Notes: a model not told the origin generated them from the sequence alone. A stretch of 64,000 bases of DNA from Agreia sp. PsM10 (GCF_030433855.1 NZ_JARUXC010000010.1:62001-126000); one strand, 5' to 3'; positions 8,163 to 18,651 are shown, counted from the first letter of the stretch. Numbers and translations: made by a program.

Positions 8163-8489
8163 TCAGAACGTTGTGGGCGGCGTCGGGCCCGAGTTCACGA
8201 ACACGACGAGCGCCACGAGCGCCGCGACGGTCGCGACGAACCCCAGATATCCGAGAATGAGGCCGACGATGGCGAACACCAGGCCGGACTGCCGGCGGCG
8301 GCGAACCTGCACGATGCCGATGTGACCGAGCACGATGGCGACGGGCGAGATGAGCAGGATGCCGGTGATGGCCGCGAAGAGGGCCGGCATGTTGAGCGTC
8401 CTGCGGGCCGGCGCGGACGCGGGAGGAGACGACGGCTGGGCCGTGGCCGGATCGGGCGAGTACGGCGCGAAAGCAGGCTGGCTCGACAT
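8163..8489 (-). CDS. Small DUF4190-type membrane protein
   Basis: Protein of 108 residues: a Pro/Ala/Ser-rich N-terminal 32 residues, then two membrane segments around a basic turn (GIVQVRRRRQSGLVFA), as in DUF4190 proteins. The order of hydrophobic and basic stretches resembles the neighbour at 7561-8085, suggesting an old duplication. It starts 10 nt after the tsaD stop and may be translated from the same message. Function unknown. Confidence 0.7.
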   Translation of the reverse strand: MSSQPAFAPYSPDPATAQPSSPPASAPARRTLNMPALFAAITGILLISPVAIVLGHIGIVQVRRRRQSGLVFAIVGLILGYLGFVATVAALVALVVFVNSGPTPPTTF

Positions 8490-8499
8490 GGAACCGAGC

Positions 8500-9591
8500 C
8501 TATCCGACCTGGATCTCGGTGACAGGCAGGGTCGAGTCGGCGCCGAATCCGAGCCCCGAGGGCGCGTGCCCCGCCATGATCAGCTGCGCCCCGAGGGCCG
8601 CGATCATGGCTCCGTTGTCGGTGCACAGGCTCAGGGGCGGGATGCGCAGGGCGACCCCCGCAGACGCGGCACGCGCTGCGGCGACCTCGCGGACCCGCGC
8701 GTTGGCCACGACGCCGCCACCCAGAAGGAGACGCGGAACCCCGTACTCGGCGCAGGCAGCGAGGGCCTTGGTGATCAACACGTCGACGACCGCCTCGCGG
8801 AAGCTCGCCGCCACGTCGGAGAGGGGAACATCCTCGCCCGCGTCCTGCTTCTTCTCGACCCAGCGGGCGACGGCCGTCTTCAGGCCGGAGAAGGAGAAGT
8901 CGTAGCGGTGGGCCTCGTGGTCTTTCGGCAGGCTCAGCCCGCGGGGGAACCGGATGGCCTTGGGATCGCCGCCGACGGCCGCCCGGTCGATCTCCGGCCC
9001 GCCGGGGTAGGGCAGCCCGAGCAGGCGGGCGACCTTGTCGAAGGCCTCCCCCGCGGCGTCGTCGATGGTCTCGCCCAGAAGCTCGACGTCGGACACCAGG
9101 TCGCGAACGAGGAGCAGCGACGTGTGCCCACCCGACACGAGCAGGGCGATGGTGGGGTACTGGATCGGCGCCTCGTCGCCCGCGAGCGCGTCGACAGCCC
9201 CGTCGACCGGGGCTCGCAGAACGTCGGCGCCGACATGGCCGACGAGGTGGTTGACGGCGTAGATCGGCTTCTCCAGCGCCAGCGCCAGCGCCTTCGCCGC
9301 GCCGACTCCGACCATGAGCGCACCCGCGAGGCCGGGTCCGCTGGTGACGGCGATCGCGTCGATCTCGTCGAGGGTCACGCCGGCGTCGGCCAGAGCGGTC
9401 GTGATGGCGGGCGTCATGGCCTCGAGGTGCGCCCGCGCGGCGACCTCCGGGACGACTCCCCCGTAGCGCGCGTGCTCGTCCATCGACGAGGAGATCGTGT
9501 TGCTCAGCAGGGTGGTGCCCCGCACGATTCCGACACCGGTCTCGTCGCACGACGTCTCGATGCCCAGAACGAGGGGGTTCTCGGTGTTCAC
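8500..9591 (-). CDS. tsaD: tRNA N6-adenosine threonylcarbamoyltransferase TsaD
   Basis: Transfers the threonylcarbamoyl group from TC-AMP to A37 of ANN-decoding tRNAs (t6A), working with TsaB and TsaE. 363 residues from GTG 9591, which overlaps the rimI stop in a GTGA junction; a GAGGAG site is upstream. The ASKHA fold is clear: [10 protein letters not shown] at the N-terminus, the metal-binding HLVGH motif, and VSGGHTSL. The length is slightly above the usual 340-350. tsaB, tsaE and rimI lie directly upstream, so the t6A module is grouped here, except for the TC-AMP synthase TsaC, which is not in the window. Confidence 0.96.
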   Translation of the reverse strand: MNTENPLVLGIETSCDETGVGIVRGTTLLSNTISSSMDEHARYGGVVPEVAARAHLEAMTPAITTALADAGVTLDEIDAIAVTSGPGLAGALMVGVGAAKALALALEKPIYAVNHLVGHVGADVLRAPVDGAVDALAGDEAPIQYPTIALLVSGGHTSLLLVRDLVSDVELLGETIDDAAGEAFDKVARLLGLPYPGGPEIDRAAVGGDPKAIRFPRGLSLPKDHEAHRYDFSFSGLKTAVARWVEKKQDAGEDVPLSDVAASFREAVVDVLITKALAACAEYGVPRLLLGGGVVANARVREVAAARAASAGVALRIPPLSLCTDNGAMIAALGAQLIMAGHAPSGLGFGADSTLPVTEIQVG

Positions 9592-10109
9592 GGTTCGATC
9601 TCCTCGACCTGGTCTGCGCCCGTCCACCGAGTCTGAGGCTGCGGAACCGCAGCTCGCATGACGATGGCGTCGACGTTGTCGGGCTGGTAGTAGCCGGCTC
9701 GCACTCCGAGGCGCTCGAAGCCCAGCGACTCGTAGAGCGCCTCGGCATGAGGATTGTCTGCGCGCACCTCGAGGAACACCTCCCGGGCACCGCGACGACG
9801 CGCCTCGTTCAACAGGCTCGTCATCAGCACACGACCGAGACCGTTCCGGCGGGCCTCGGGAGCGACGGCGATGGTCTGGATGTCGCCCTCCTTCGCCCCG
9901 CGGGGAGCGAGAAGACCGGCGTAACCCGCGATCGTCGTGCTCGAGGGAGGGTCGGAGGCGGGCAGCGCGACGACGTAGTAGCAGTGCTCGCTCGCGAGGT
10001 CGGCCCTCATCGCGTCGGGGGTCCACGCGTCGGTCGTGAACACGCTCGACTCGATGCGCATGATGGCGTCGAGGTCGTCGACACCGGCCCGGCGCAGCTG
10101 CCAGGTCAC
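9588..10109 (-). CDS. rimI: Ribosomal protein S18-alanine N-acetyltransferase-type GNAT
   Basis: GNAT acetyltransferase of 173 residues from GTG 10109. The acetyl-CoA loop ([11 protein letters not shown]) follows the strand IQTIAVAPE, and the C-terminal part reads [16 protein letters not shown], typical of RimI. RimI acetylates the N-terminus of ribosomal protein S18. In actinobacteria the gene regularly sits between tsaB and tsaD, as here, with four-base overlaps on both sides. The S18 target is assumed from family and context. Confidence 0.9.
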   Translation of the reverse strand: MTWQLRRAGVDDLDAIMRIESSVFTTDAWTPDAMRADLASEHCYYVVALPASDPPSSTTIAGYAGLLAPRGAKEGDIQTIAVAPEARRNGLGRVLMTSLLNEARRRGAREVFLEVRADNPHAEALYESLGFERLGVRAGYYQPDNVDAIVMRAAVPQPQTRWTGADQVEEIEP

Positions 10110-10723
10110 CGGGTCACCCGCTTGATGCCGGATGGCATGGTCACGTCGGGCGAGCGCAGGTAGAGCGCGTCGTCGGATGCGAGGGGCCTGCCCGCCTCGA
10201 CGAGGGCGGCCGCGGCCAGGGCGAGCTGCGCGGCGGGGATCTCGGCCGCATCCACTCGCCGGGCGTGCGTGTGCGGAAGCGAGTCGGGCCGGGCGAGTCC
10301 GGGGCCGTCGATGCGTACGGGCTCGGCGCCCGACAGCTCGTACAGCGACCAGAAGACCTCTTTGCGGCGGGCGTCGGTCACCACGATCACCGTGTCCGAG
10401 GCGCCGGCGAGCGCCTGCTGGAGCGCCACGGCGTCGGCGCTGACCATCGGAAGCAGCGGGAGCCCCGCGCCGAGGGCGAAGGTGCGCGCGGCCGCGATGC
10501 CGACCCGAAGGCCGGTGAAGGGCCCGGGGCCCATGCCCACGACGACACCGTCGAGCGCGGACGGCCTCACCGCGGCGGCCTCGAGCACCTCGGCGAGCAG
10601 GGTGCCGATCACCTCGGCGTGCCTCATGGTGTCGGGCGTCGACCGTTCGGCCACGATGCGGCCGGTCGACGGGTCGACGATGGCGACGGAGGTACCCGCG
10701 GAAGTGTCGATGGCCAGAAGCAC
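10106..10723 (-). CDS. tsaB: t6A biosynthesis protein TsaB
   Basis: Non-catalytic ASKHA-fold partner of TsaD, 205 residues from GTG 10723. N-terminal [11 protein letters not shown] and the motif [12 protein letters not shown] near residue 70 are diagnostic. The stop overlaps rimI by four bases. There is a 45-nt gap to the upstream tsaE stop, the only break within this part of the cluster. Confidence 0.94.
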   Translation of the reverse strand: MLLAIDTSAGTSVAIVDPSTGRIVAERSTPDTMRHAEVIGTLLAEVLEAAAVRPSALDGVVVGMGPGPFTGLRVGIAAARTFALGAGLPLLPMVSADAVALQQALAGASDTVIVVTDARRKEVFWSLYELSGAEPVRIDGPGLARPDSLPHTHARRVDAAEIPAAQLALAAAALVEAGRPLASDDALYLRSPDVTMPSGIKRVTR

Positions 10724-10768
10724 GTGTTCCAGATTAGCCGCCCGGGAGCAGCCCCGGCCCCCCGCCGC

Positions 10769-11263
10769 TCACTGCCAGCGGGGGCCCACGCCGTCGATGG
10801 TGACCGTACGCGGTTCGATCGGCTCCTCGTCGTCGCGGCCATCGGCATCCGGGTCGTCGGATGCGCCGCGCGGCCGGTCGATCGTGATCGACAGCCACGA
10901 GTCGGTCAGCTCCTCGATGAGGCCCGCGCCCCACTCGACGACCACGATCGAGCGGGCGAAGTCGATGTCGAGGTCGTCGAGCTCCACCGCGGTCGAGAGC
11001 CGATAGGCGTCGACGTGCACGAGGGCGGGCGCGCCCGGGTCGAGGCGCGGATGCGTGCGCGCCAGCACGAAGGTCGGGCTCGTCACCGCGCCCCTCACCC
11101 CGAGCGCCTGGCCGAGACCGCGGGTGAAGGTGGTCTTGCCCGCGCCCAGTTCGCCCGTGAGCAGAACCACGTCGCCGGCGGCGAGCCACGAGGCCACCTC
11201 GTGCGCGAGTTGCGCCATCTGCTCGGGCGTCTCGATGGTCGTCTGCCTGTTCACGGCGCTCAT
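10769..11263 (-). CDS. tsaE: t6A biosynthesis ATPase TsaE
   Basis: P-loop ATPase of 164 residues that drives turnover of the TsaB-TsaD complex. The Walker A motif GELGAGKTTFTRGL lies at about residues 38-51; TSPTFVL and HVDAYRL follow as in the family. The start at 11263 overlaps the stop of the upstream racemase-like gene (ATGA). The C-terminal stretch (about residues 130-164) is rich in Asp and Glu. Confidence 0.95.
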   Translation of the reverse strand: MSAVNRQTTIETPEQMAQLAHEVASWLAAGDVVLLTGELGAGKTTFTRGLGQALGVRGAVTSPTFVLARTHPRLDPGAPALVHVDAYRLSTAVELDDLDIDFARSIVVVEWGAGLIEELTDSWLSITIDRPRGASDDPDADGRDDEEPIEPRTVTIDGVGPRWQ

Positions 11264-12021
11264 CGGTTCACCTCTCGATCGATGTAGCGACGGGGTACGC
11301 GACGACCGATGCGGGCGAGGATCTCGCCGGCCGTCGACCGGGTCGCCTCGGCCCAGTCGGCCGCCGTGGGCTCGCCGTCGACGCCGGCACCGAAGGCGAC
11401 GGCGCGGTCGCCGGGAGCGACCTGCGCGTCGCCGACGTCGAGCACGACCTGATCCATGGCGATGCGCCCGACGATGGGATACTGCGTGCCTCCCACGGCC
11501 ATGCGGCCCGAGCCTGTGGCCGCCCGGGGAAGGCCGTCGGCGTAGCCGAGGGGAACGAGCGCCAGCGTCGTCTCCCGCGGCGTGCGGTAGACGAAGCCGT
11601 AGGAGACTCCGTGGCCCTCCGGCACCCTCTTGACCGAGAGCACGGGAGCGGACACGCGCATGACCGGCACGACCCCCTCGGGCGCCCCGTCGGTGAGCTC
11701 CATGCCGAACCCGAAGGCGGCGATGCCGGATCCTGCGGGAGGAACGGCGAACCTCCTCGTATGCCAGCAGCGCACGTCGATGCCGATGTGCGCTTCGGCG
11801 ATGGCGTCGGCGTCGGCCTGGTCTCGCACGCTGAGGATGTCCGCGCCCGACTCGGCCGCCGCACGCGCGAGCGGCACGAGTCCGTGGCCATAGGCATCCG
11901 CCGTCATGTCGATCACGAGGGGGCCGCCGACCGCGCGGGCCGCGAGGAGCGCCACGTTGAGTCGGAACGCGACGAGATCGACGGCCGCCTCGCGACCGAG
12001 CCCCGAGTCGGTGCCGGTCAT
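11260..12021 (-). CDS. Alanine racemase-like protein lacking the PLP lysine, with intact C-terminal domain
   Basis: Protein of 253 residues, well short of a full racemase (about 370). The N-terminal barrel is cut down: the strand that normally reads VKANAYGHG reads MTADAYGHG, so the PLP lysine is Thr40, and the middle barrel segments with DTG-x-GR, FSHxANAD and HLANSA are missing. The C-terminal beta domain is intact: catalytic tyrosine motif VSYG (Tyr141, equivalent to Tyr265 of Geobacillus Alr), VPLGYADG, and GRIAMDQ (Met189-Asp190). The Tyr354 position is Gly232. It follows the fuller alr gene with an ATGA overlap. By itself it should be inactive, but it could supply the missing half-site to its neighbour. 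Alternatives are a degenerate duplicate or a regulator. Confidence 0.88.
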   Translation of the reverse strand: MTGTDSGLGREAAVDLVAFRLNVALLAARAVGGPLVIDMTADAYGHGLVPLARAAAESGADILSVRDQADADAIAEAHIGIDVRCWHTRRFAVPPAGSGIAAFGFGMELTDGAPEGVVPVMRVSAPVLSVKRVPEGHGVSYGFVYRTPRETTLALVPLGYADGLPRAATGSGRMAVGGTQYPIVGRIAMDQVVLDVGDAQVAPGDRAVAFGAGVDGEPTAADWAEATRSTAGEILARIGRRVPRRYIDREVNR

Positions 12022-13121
12022 GAGGTGTACTCCCTGGCCACGCGCCCGCCCAGACGGGTGACGATCTCGTAGTTGATCGTGTCGGCGGCCCTGGCCCAGT
12101 CATCGACGGCGGTGAATCCCCCTTCAGGGTCGCCGAAGAGCGTCACGGTGTCTCCGCGCACGACGTCGACGCCCGGCGACACGGGTTCGACGACGAGGTG
12201 ATCGGACTCGATGCGGGTCACGAGCAGCGAGCCGGCATCGCCGGTGACATGGATGCGGCCTGCGGCCTGCGGAGGTATCCCGTCGCCGTAGCCCAGGGGC
12301 ACGATGCCCGAGTGAGCTGCAAAATCGGCGTCGGACGACGGGGCGACGGCGACCACGGTGCTGCGCAGCGTCATGGCCGGCTGCAACCCGAGCTCGGCGG
12401 ATCCTCCGTCGTCGAAGGGAGAGAGCCCGTAGGCGCCGATGCCGACGCGCACCAGGTCGAGCCGCATGGGCGGCAGGCGGAGAGTCGCGGCCGTCGACGC
12501 CAGGTGCCGCAGCTGGGGCTGAAGGCCCGCGCGCCGCGCGGCCTCGATGCCGCGATGGAGTCGCTCGAGCTGCCGGGCATCCTCCGAGTCGTCTGCGTTC
12601 GCGAGGTGACTGAAGATGCCGCGCACGCGCAGCAGTCCGGCGAGCTCGAGCCGACGAGCCTCGGCGAAAAGGTGGACCCAGTTCGGCTCGTCGGCACCGT
12701 TCCGCCCCAGCCCGGTGTCGAGCTTGAGATGAACGGAGGCCGGACCATCGCCGACAGCCTGCTGTGCCCGGGCGACCGAGTCGAGCTGGGCGAGGTCGCT
12801 CACCCCGATGTCGATGCCGGCATCGATCGCCGCCGTGAAGTTCTCGTGCGACTCGTGCAGCCACGCGAGCACGGGCGCATCGATGCGCGCGTCGCGAAGC
12901 TCGAACGCCTCGGCGAGATCGGCGACGCCGAGCCAGGCGGCGCCGCCCTCGATCGCCGCGCGGGCCACCTCGACCGCACCGTGGCCGTAGCCGTTGGCCT
13001 TGACCACGACCATGACCTGGGCTCCGTCTGCGAGCGAGACGAACCGGGAGACGTTCCGGGCGACGGCCGACAGGTCGATGATCGCCACCGACTCCGAAGC
13101 CGCGCCGTCTGCGACGGTCAC
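12018..13121 (-). CDS. alr: Alanine racemase with PLP lysine but no catalytic tyrosine motif
   Basis: Protein of 367 residues from GTG 13121 (GTGA overlap with acpS). Alr interconverts L- and D-alanine for peptidoglycan. The barrel is well preserved: PLP lysine Lys41 and Tyr45 in KANGYGHG, Lys133 and Arg140 in [10 protein letters not shown], His172 in FSHLANAD, Arg225 in RVGIGAYG, and Tyr351 near the end. HLANSA reads HLASTA. In the C-terminal domain the expected VSYG motif is absent (residues 259-272 read [14 protein letters not shown]), and the RVxMDQ motif reads RIESDH. The catalytic Tyr265 and Met312 equivalents are thus lost. It probably needs a partner; the next gene has precisely these residues. 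Confidence 0.9.
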   Translation of the reverse strand: MTVADGAASESVAIIDLSAVARNVSRFVSLADGAQVMVVVKANGYGHGAVEVARAAIEGGAAWLGVADLAEAFELRDARIDAPVLAWLHESHENFTAAIDAGIDIGVSDLAQLDSVARAQQAVGDGPASVHLKLDTGLGRNGADEPNWVHLFAEARRLELAGLLRVRGIFSHLANADDSEDARQLERLHRGIEAARRAGLQPQLRHLASTAATLRLPPMRLDLVRVGIGAYGLSPFDDGGSAELGLQPAMTLRSTVVAVAPSSDADFAAHSGIVPLGYGDGIPPQAAGRIHVTGDAGSLLVTRIESDHLVVEPVSPGVDVVRGDTVTLFGDPEGGFTAVDDWARAADTINYEIVTRLGGRVAREYTS

Positions 13122-13474
13122 GGCGTGCGCTCCGCGACGACGAAGGCGAACGCCGAGTCGCCGTCGTGGCTGAGCGAGAGGTGGATGACCCCCACACCGC
13201 GAGCGCGCGCGGTCTCTGCGACCTGTCCGCCGAGAAGGAACGACGGCTTTCCGTCCTCGTCGGTCACGACCTCCATGTCGTGCCAGCGGAATCCCGAGGA
13301 GTCTCCGAGCGCCTTGATGAGCGCCTCCTTGGCGGCGAACCGGGCGGCGAGCGACCGAGGCGACCTCCGGCGTTCGCCCTCGGCGAACAGCCGCTCGACG
13401 AGACCCGGCGTGCGGTCGATCGACCCCACGAACCGGGGCACGTCGACCAGGTCGACGCCGATGCCCACGATCAC
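13118..13474 (-). CDS. acpS: Holo-[acyl-carrier-protein] synthase
   Basis: Transfers 4'-phosphopantetheine from CoA to the serine of acyl carrier protein. 118 residues from GTG 13474, the usual length. GVDLVDV near the N-terminus carries the metal-binding Asp, and [12 protein letters not shown] holds the second acidic ligand. [13 protein letters not shown] is the conserved C-terminal strand. It starts 9 nt after glmS and overlaps the alr start, so it sits within a cell-envelope operon. Confidence 0.94.
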   Translation of the reverse strand: MIVGIGVDLVDVPRFVGSIDRTPGLVERLFAEGERRRSPRSLAARFAAKEALIKALGDSSGFRWHDMEVVTDEDGKPSFLLGGQVAETARARGVGVIHLSLSHDGDSAFAFVVAERTP

Positions 13475-13483
13475 CGCAGGCCC

Positions 13484-15334
13484 CTACTCGACGGTGACGG
13501 ACTTGGCCAGGTTGCGCGGCTGGTCGACGTCGAGCCCCTTGGCCGTCGCCAGTTCCATGGCGAAGATCTGCAGCGGAATGACGGCCAGGAGCGGCTCGAA
13601 CAGCGGGCCGGCGAGCGGGATGCGGAAGACCTCGGACGCGTACGGCAGCACGGCCACGTCGCCCTCTTCGGCGATCGCCAGCACCTTGGCGCCTCGGGCC
13701 TTGATCTCCTGGATGTTCGACACGACCTTGGCGTGCAGCGAGTTGGGGTGGCGCGGGCTCGGCACCACGACGAACACGGGCTGCCCCGGCTCGATCAGCG
13801 CGATGGGGCCGTGCTTGAGCTCGCCGGCCGCGAATCCCTCGGCGTGGATGTAGGCCAGCTCTTTCAGCTTCAGCGCGCCCTCGAGGGCGACGGGGAAACC
13901 GACGTGGCGCCCGAGGAAGAGAACGGCGCGCGAGTCGCTCATCCAGTTGGCCAGCTCGGTGATGTCGCCGTGCTGCTCGAGCACCCAGCGGATCTTGTCG
14001 GGAATGCCCTGGAGCTCGACGATCGAGCTCGCGATCGTCTCGTCGTCGAGGGCCTGTCGCACTCGCGCGAGGTGCAGGCCGAAGAGGTAGAGCGCGGTGA
14101 TCTGGGCGATGAACGCCTTGGTCGACGCGACGGCGACCTCGGGGCCCGCGTGCGTGTAGATGACGGCGTCGGACTCGCGCGGGATGGTGGCGCCCTGGGT
14201 GTTGCAGATCGAGAGGGTGCGGGCGCCCTTGGCCTTGGCCTCCTGAACGGCGACCAACGTGTCCATGGTCTCGCCGGACTGGCTGATCGAGATGACGAGG
14301 GTGCCCTCGTTGACGACCGGGTCGCGGTAGCGGAACTCGTGCGAGAGCTCGACCTCCACGGGGATGCGGGCCCACTTCTCGATGGCGTACTTGCCGAGCA
14401 TCGCCGAGTAGGCGGCGGTGCCGCAGCCCAGGATCACGATGCGGTCGATCGAGGTGAGCAACGAATCGATGCCCTCGAGCTCGCCCAGCACGACGTGGTC
14501 GTTGTGGATGCGGCCCAGAAGGGTGTTCGAGACGGCCTCGGGCTGCTCGCTGATCTCCTTCGCCATGAAGCTCGACCAGCCGCCCTTCTCGACGGCGGAG
14601 GCGTCCCACGACACCTCGTACTCGTGGGCCTCCACACCGTTGCCGGCGAAGTCGGTGACCGAGACGGAGTCGGGGGTGATCGTGACGATCTGGTCCTGGC
14701 CGATCTCCATGGCGCGCCGCGTGTGCTCGATGAAGGCGGCGACGTCGGAGCCGAGGAAGTTCTCGCCGTCTCCGAGGCCGATGACGAGGGGCGAGTTGCG
14801 GCGAGCGCCGACGACGACACCCGGCTCGTCCTGGTGCAGGGCCAGCAGCGTGAACGCACCCTCGAGGCGGGCGACGACACGGCCGAGCGCGGCGGAGAGA
14901 CCGCCCTCGCCCTCGAGGTACTCCCGACCCAGCAGCTTGGCGGCGACCTCGGTGTCGGTCTCGCTCTCGAAGGTGTACCCGTCGGCGAGCAGCTCGTCGC
15001 GCAGAACGGCGAAGTTCTCGATGATGCCGTTGTGGATCAGGGCGATGCGGCCGTCGGCACTGAGGTGCGGATGCGCGTTGACATCGGTGGGGCCACCGTG
15101 CGTCGCCCAGCGGGTGTGGCCGATGCCCGTGCGCCCGTCGGTGAGAGCGGATGCCTCCAGGTCGGCGGCCAGGACGGCCAGCTTTCCCGCGCGCTTGCGG
15201 GTCACGAGGTCACCCGAGTCGGTGATGATCGCCACGCCCGCGGAGTCGTATCCCCGGTACTCGAGGCGACCCAGACCGCCCATCAGAACATCGAGACTGG
15301 AGTTGTTACCGACATAACCTACGATTCCGCACAT
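13484..15334 (-). CDS. glmS: Glutamine-fructose-6-phosphate aminotransferase GlmS
   Basis: Makes glucosamine-6-phosphate, the first committed precursor of UDP-GlcNAc for peptidoglycan. 616 residues. It begins MCGIVGYVG, so the nucleophile Cys is at position 2 after Met removal. The glutaminase domain (about 1-240) has TRWATHG and HNGIIEN. Two SIS domains follow ([20 protein letters not shown]), and the end reads [12 protein letters not shown]. It is the first gene of the glmS-acpS-alr-tsa run. glmM, the next pathway enzyme, is 2 kb away on the same strand. Confidence 0.97.
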   Translation of the reverse strand: MCGIVGYVGNNSSLDVLMGGLGRLEYRGYDSAGVAIITDSGDLVTRKRAGKLAVLAADLEASALTDGRTGIGHTRWATHGGPTDVNAHPHLSADGRIALIHNGIIENFAVLRDELLADGYTFESETDTEVAAKLLGREYLEGEGGLSAALGRVVARLEGAFTLLALHQDEPGVVVGARRNSPLVIGLGDGENFLGSDVAAFIEHTRRAMEIGQDQIVTITPDSVSVTDFAGNGVEAHEYEVSWDASAVEKGGWSSFMAKEISEQPEAVSNTLLGRIHNDHVVLGELEGIDSLLTSIDRIVILGCGTAAYSAMLGKYAIEKWARIPVEVELSHEFRYRDPVVNEGTLVISISQSGETMDTLVAVQEAKAKGARTLSICNTQGATIPRESDAVIYTHAGPEVAVASTKAFIAQITALYLFGLHLARVRQALDDETIASSIVELQGIPDKIRWVLEQHGDITELANWMSDSRAVLFLGRHVGFPVALEGALKLKELAYIHAEGFAAGELKHGPIALIEPGQPVFVVVPSPRHPNSLHAKVVSNIQEIKARGAKVLAIAEEGDVAVLPYASEVFRIPLAGPLFEPLLAVIPLQIFAMELATAKGLDVDQPRNLAKSVTVE

Positions 15335-15382
15335 CCCTCGAGTTTACGGCCTGCCCGGAGCGTGGGGCACAATGGGTGGTCT

Positions 15383-16339
15383 ATGGCTGACACCGGGCAC
15401 GCACCCCATTCCACGGGCCACCCGACGCCCTTCCGCGAGATCGACCGCGGCGACTGGGCGGCTCTCGCCCCCTCGACGCCCCAGCCTCTGTCCGAGACCG
15501 AGATCGTTCAGTTGCGCGGGCTCGGCGAACCTCTCGACATGACCGAGGTGTCGGAGGTCTACCTGCCGCTCAGCCGTCTGCTCAACCTGTACGCGGCCGG
15601 GGCGAAGCGACTGCACGCATCCACCAGCGACTATCTCGGCGACCGGCAGACGGCGACGCCGTTCGTCATCGGCGTGGCCGGCTCCGTCGCCGTCGGCAAG
15701 TCGACGATCGCGCGCCTTCTTCGAGAGCTCCTGGCCCGCTGGTCGGACACGCCCCGGGTCGAACTCGTCGCCACAGACGGATTCCTGTATCCCAACGCCG
15801 AGCTGACGCGTCGCGGCATCATGCATCGCAAGGGCTTCCCCGAGTCGTACGACCGGCGCGCCCTGCTCCGGTTCATCAGCGCGGTCAAGAGCGGTGTGCC
15901 CGAGGTGCGCGCCCCGTTCTACTCCCACCTCGCCTACGACATCGTGCCGGAGGCGCAGATCGTCGTGCGGCAGCCCGACATCCTGATCGTGGAGGGTCTG
16001 AACGTGCTGCAGCCGCCCCTGCCGGGCCAGGGCCTCGCGGTGAGCGACCTGTTCGACTTCTCGATCTACGTGGATGCGCGCACGAGCGATATCGCGAGCT
16101 GGTACGTCGATCGCTTCCTGGCCCTCAAGCGCGGAGCCTTCGCGAACCCGAACTCGTTCTTCCACCGCTACGCGCAGCTGAGCGACGACGACGCCCGCTC
16201 GACGGCCGCCGAGATCTGGCGCTCGATCAACGAGCCCAACCTTGTCGAGAACATCCAGCCCACCAAGTCGCGCGCGACCCTGGTGCTGCGCAAGTCGTCG
16301 ACCCACGCGGTCGACAGGGTGCTGCTGCGCAAGATCTGA
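15383..16339 (+). CDS. coaA: Pantothenate kinase, type I
   Basis: Phosphorylates pantothenate, the first step of CoA synthesis. 318 residues, typical of the bacterial type I enzyme. The P-loop [17 protein letters not shown] lies near residue 99, followed by [22 protein letters not shown] and [17 protein letters not shown]. The start ATG 15383 fits the family N-terminus. The gene is divergent from glmS across only 48 bp, so promoters must overlap or the message may have almost no leader. Its product feeds AcpS, which uses CoA. Confidence 0.95.
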   Translation: MADTGHAPHSTGHPTPFREIDRGDWAALAPSTPQPLSETEIVQLRGLGEPLDMTEVSEVYLPLSRLLNLYAAGAKRLHASTSDYLGDRQTATPFVIGVAGSVAVGKSTIARLLRELLARWSDTPRVELVATDGFLYPNAELTRRGIMHRKGFPESYDRRALLRFISAVKSGVPEVRAPFYSHLAYDIVPEAQIVVRQPDILIVEGLNVLQPPLPGQGLAVSDLFDFSIYVDARTSDIASWYVDRFLALKRGAFANPNSFFHRYAQLSDDDARSTAAEIWRSINEPNLVENIQPTKSRATLVLRKSSTHAVDRVLLRKI

Positions 16340-16352
16340 CCACCCACGCGTC

Positions 16353-17207
16353 TCATCTCAGCGAGAAGCCGCCGTCGCTCGTGAGAACCTGGCCGACCAT
16401 CCAGCGGCCCTCGTCCGAGACGAGCCACGCGATCAGGCGGGCGGGGTCGCTGGGCAGCCCGAAACGACCGAACGGCATCGCACGCAGCACCCCTTTTTTG
16501 ACCTCGGCCGATCTGTCCGTGGGCTCGTCGTCGAGGTACCCCGTATTCACCGGGCCGGGGTTGACCGTGTTCAGCAGAATCCCCCGGGTCAGGAGCTCGG
16601 CGGCGACCGTCGGGGTGATGCCCGCGAGAGCCGCCTTGCTCGTGGCGTAGGCCACCTCCCCCGGCATCGGACCCTCGTGCTGCCCGGAGGTCATCCAGAT
16701 CACCCGACCCGTGGCGCTCTCGTCGATCGGACCGAACGACTCCGGCGCGAACTGCTCGGCGAAGTGACGCGTCAGCAGCAGTGTCGAACGCGCGTTGACC
16801 GACCAGTGGGCGTCGAGACTCTCCGGCGTCATGTCGAAGATGGACCCGTCTCCGCCGCTGCGCGCGTGATTGCAGATCAGGATGTCGAGACGGCCGAATG
16901 CGTCGACCGCCGCCTCGATGAGTCGGCGGGGCGCCGTGGGCTCCGCGAGGTCGAGGCCCCAGTCGCCGAAGTCCGCGCCCGGGGTCAGGGCCGAACGGAC
17001 CGCCACGCGAACGGAGTCGATGTCGTCTGCTCCCCACGGCTGGTCCGCATCGTGGGGCGAGTAGTGCTGCACGAAGACGTTCGCCCCGAGCTCGGCGAGC
17101 CGACGGCTCACACCGAGTCCGATGCCGCGGCGACGCGACACCCCGGTGACGAGAGCCGTGCGACCGGCCAGAGGCAACGACGACGAGGGATCGGCAGGCA
17201 CGTTCAT
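16353..17207 (-). CDS. SDR-family oxidoreductase
   Basis: Short-chain dehydrogenase/reductase of 284 residues. The nucleotide-binding motif TGVSRRRGIG is near residue 20, ICNHARSGG replaces the usual NNAG, and the active-site YATSK follows a serine about 13 residues upstream. The C-terminal part PVNTGYLDDEPT and MVGQVLTSDGGFSL is typical of the family. Cofactor and substrate cannot be told. It follows glmM by 38 nt on the same strand and is convergent with coaA. Confidence 0.85.
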   Translation of the reverse strand: MNVPADPSSSLPLAGRTALVTGVSRRRGIGLGVSRRLAELGANVFVQHYSPHDADQPWGADDIDSVRVAVRSALTPGADFGDWGLDLAEPTAPRRLIEAAVDAFGRLDILICNHARSGGDGSIFDMTPESLDAHWSVNARSTLLLTRHFAEQFAPESFGPIDESATGRVIWMTSGQHEGPMPGEVAYATSKAALAGITPTVAAELLTRGILLNTVNPGPVNTGYLDDEPTDRSAEVKKGVLRAMPFGRFGLPSDPARLIAWLVSDEGRWMVGQVLTSDGGFSLR

Positions 17208-17245
17208 GCCGCCAAGGCTACGCCGAGCGCGCGTTCAGCGGCAGG

Positions 17246-18610
17246 TCAGAGACCGAGACGCTCGCGGACGACGTCGGCCAGGCTGTGCGCGATGCGGTCG
17301 GCGGTGGCCTGGTCGGCCGCTTCGACCATGACGCGCACGAGCGGCTCCGTGCCGGATTTGCGCAACAGTACGCGGCCGGTGTCGCCCAGTTCGGCCTCTG
17401 CGGTGCGCACGGCCTCGGCGAGCACCTCGTCGGTGTGCACGGCGTGGTGGTCGACGTTCTTCACGTTGACCATGATCTGCGGGTACACCGTCATGACGCT
17501 CGCGAGCTCGGCCAGCGTCTTGCCACGCCAGGCCATCTCGGCGACGAGGTGGAGGCCGGTGAGGATGCCGTCGCCCGTGGTGCCGAAGTCGCTCATGATC
17601 ACGTGGCCCGACTGCTCGCCTCCCAGCGAGTAGTTGTGGGCGTTCATCTCTTCGAGCACGTAGCGATCGCCGACACTCGTCTGGAGAACCCGGATGCCGT
17701 TCTGCTTCATCGCGACGAGAAGGCCGAGGTTGCTCATGACCGTGGCGACGAGGGTGCTGTCGCGCAGGGCGCCGCGCTCGTTCATGCCGATCGCGAGGAT
17801 CGCCATGATCTGGTCGCCGTCGACGATGGTGCCGTCGCGGTCGACGGCGAGGCAGCGGTCGGCGTCGCCGTCGTGGGCGATTCCGACATCGGCTCCGTGA
17901 AGCAGCACTGCTTCGGCGAGTTTGTCGAGGTGGGTCGAGCCCACTCCGTCGTTGATGTTGAGGCCGTCTGGATCGTCACCGATCACGGTGACGCGCGCCC
18001 CGGCATCCGTGAACACCTGCGGCGAGACCCCGGCGGCCGCGCCGTTGGCGCAGTCGAGCACCACATGCAGGCCGTCGAGCCTGTGCGGGAGGCTGGCGAG
18101 GAGGTGGATGACGTAGCGGTCCTCGGCATCGGCGAAGCGCCGGATGCGGCCGACGTCTTTGCCCGTGGGAGCCTTCTTCGGCCCTGACATGGCGGCTTCG
18201 ATGCGGTCTTCGACCTCGTCGGGCAGCTTGGTGCCGCCGCGAGCGAAGATCTTGATCCCGTTGTCGGGAGCGGGGTTGTGCGAGGCCGAGATCATGAAGC
18301 CGAAGTCGGCGTCGATGTCGGCGATGAGGAATGCGATGGCCGGGGTGGGGATCACTCCCGCGTCGAGCACGTCGACGCCGGAGCTTGCGAGCCCGGCGGC
18401 CACTGCCGCGGTGATGAACTCGCCCGAGATCCGAGGATCGCGTGCGACCACCGCAACAGGACGCCTCCCCGTCGCCGCGCGAGCGGCCGCACTGCGGCCC
18501 TGCCCAAGGACCACCGCGGTGGCCTGGGCGAGGGAGAGCGCGAGGTCGGCAGTGAGGTCGGCGTTCGCGAGTCCGCGAACGCCATCCGTGCCGAACAGAC
18601 GGGGAGGCAT
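17246..18610 (-). CDS. glmM: Phosphoglucosamine mutase GlmM
   Basis: Converts glucosamine-6-phosphate to glucosamine-1-phosphate for UDP-GlcNAc. 454 residues. The catalytic phosphoserine motif [16 protein letters not shown] lies near residue 105, the metal loop DGDADRC near 245, and GEQSGH near 330. The C-terminal [14 protein letters not shown] is the phosphate-binding loop. It lies 41 nt downstream of rpsI, an rplM-rpsI-glmM order common in actinobacteria that ties wall precursor supply to ribosome production. Confidence 0.97.
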   Translation of the reverse strand: MPPRLFGTDGVRGLANADLTADLALSLAQATAVVLGQGRSAAARAATGRRPVAVVARDPRISGEFITAAVAAGLASSGVDVLDAGVIPTPAIAFLIADIDADFGFMISASHNPAPDNGIKIFARGGTKLPDEVEDRIEAAMSGPKKAPTGKDVGRIRRFADAEDRYVIHLLASLPHRLDGLHVVLDCANGAAAGVSPQVFTDAGARVTVIGDDPDGLNINDGVGSTHLDKLAEAVLLHGADVGIAHDGDADRCLAVDRDGTIVDGDQIMAILAIGMNERGALRDSTLVATVMSNLGLLVAMKQNGIRVLQTSVGDRYVLEEMNAHNYSLGGEQSGHVIMSDFGTTGDGILTGLHLVAEMAWRGKTLAELASVMTVYPQIMVNVKNVDHHAVHTDEVLAEAVRTAEAELGDTGRVLLRKSGTEPLVRVMVEAADQATADRIAHSLADVVRERLGL

Positions 18611-18651
18611 GTGTGTTGCTGAGTTCTAAAGCAGTCGGGGAACGACTGCGA

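Noticed and set aside
11260-12021. Pseudogene call for the shortened racemase gene
   Set aside because: The frame is intact, overlaps both neighbours by four bases, and keeps every C-terminal active-site residue, which argues for a maintained function.
13166-15382. Long in-frame extension upstream of coaA
   Set aside because: The frame runs through glmS and acpS in antisense. Pantothenate kinase similarity starts at the ATG at 15383.
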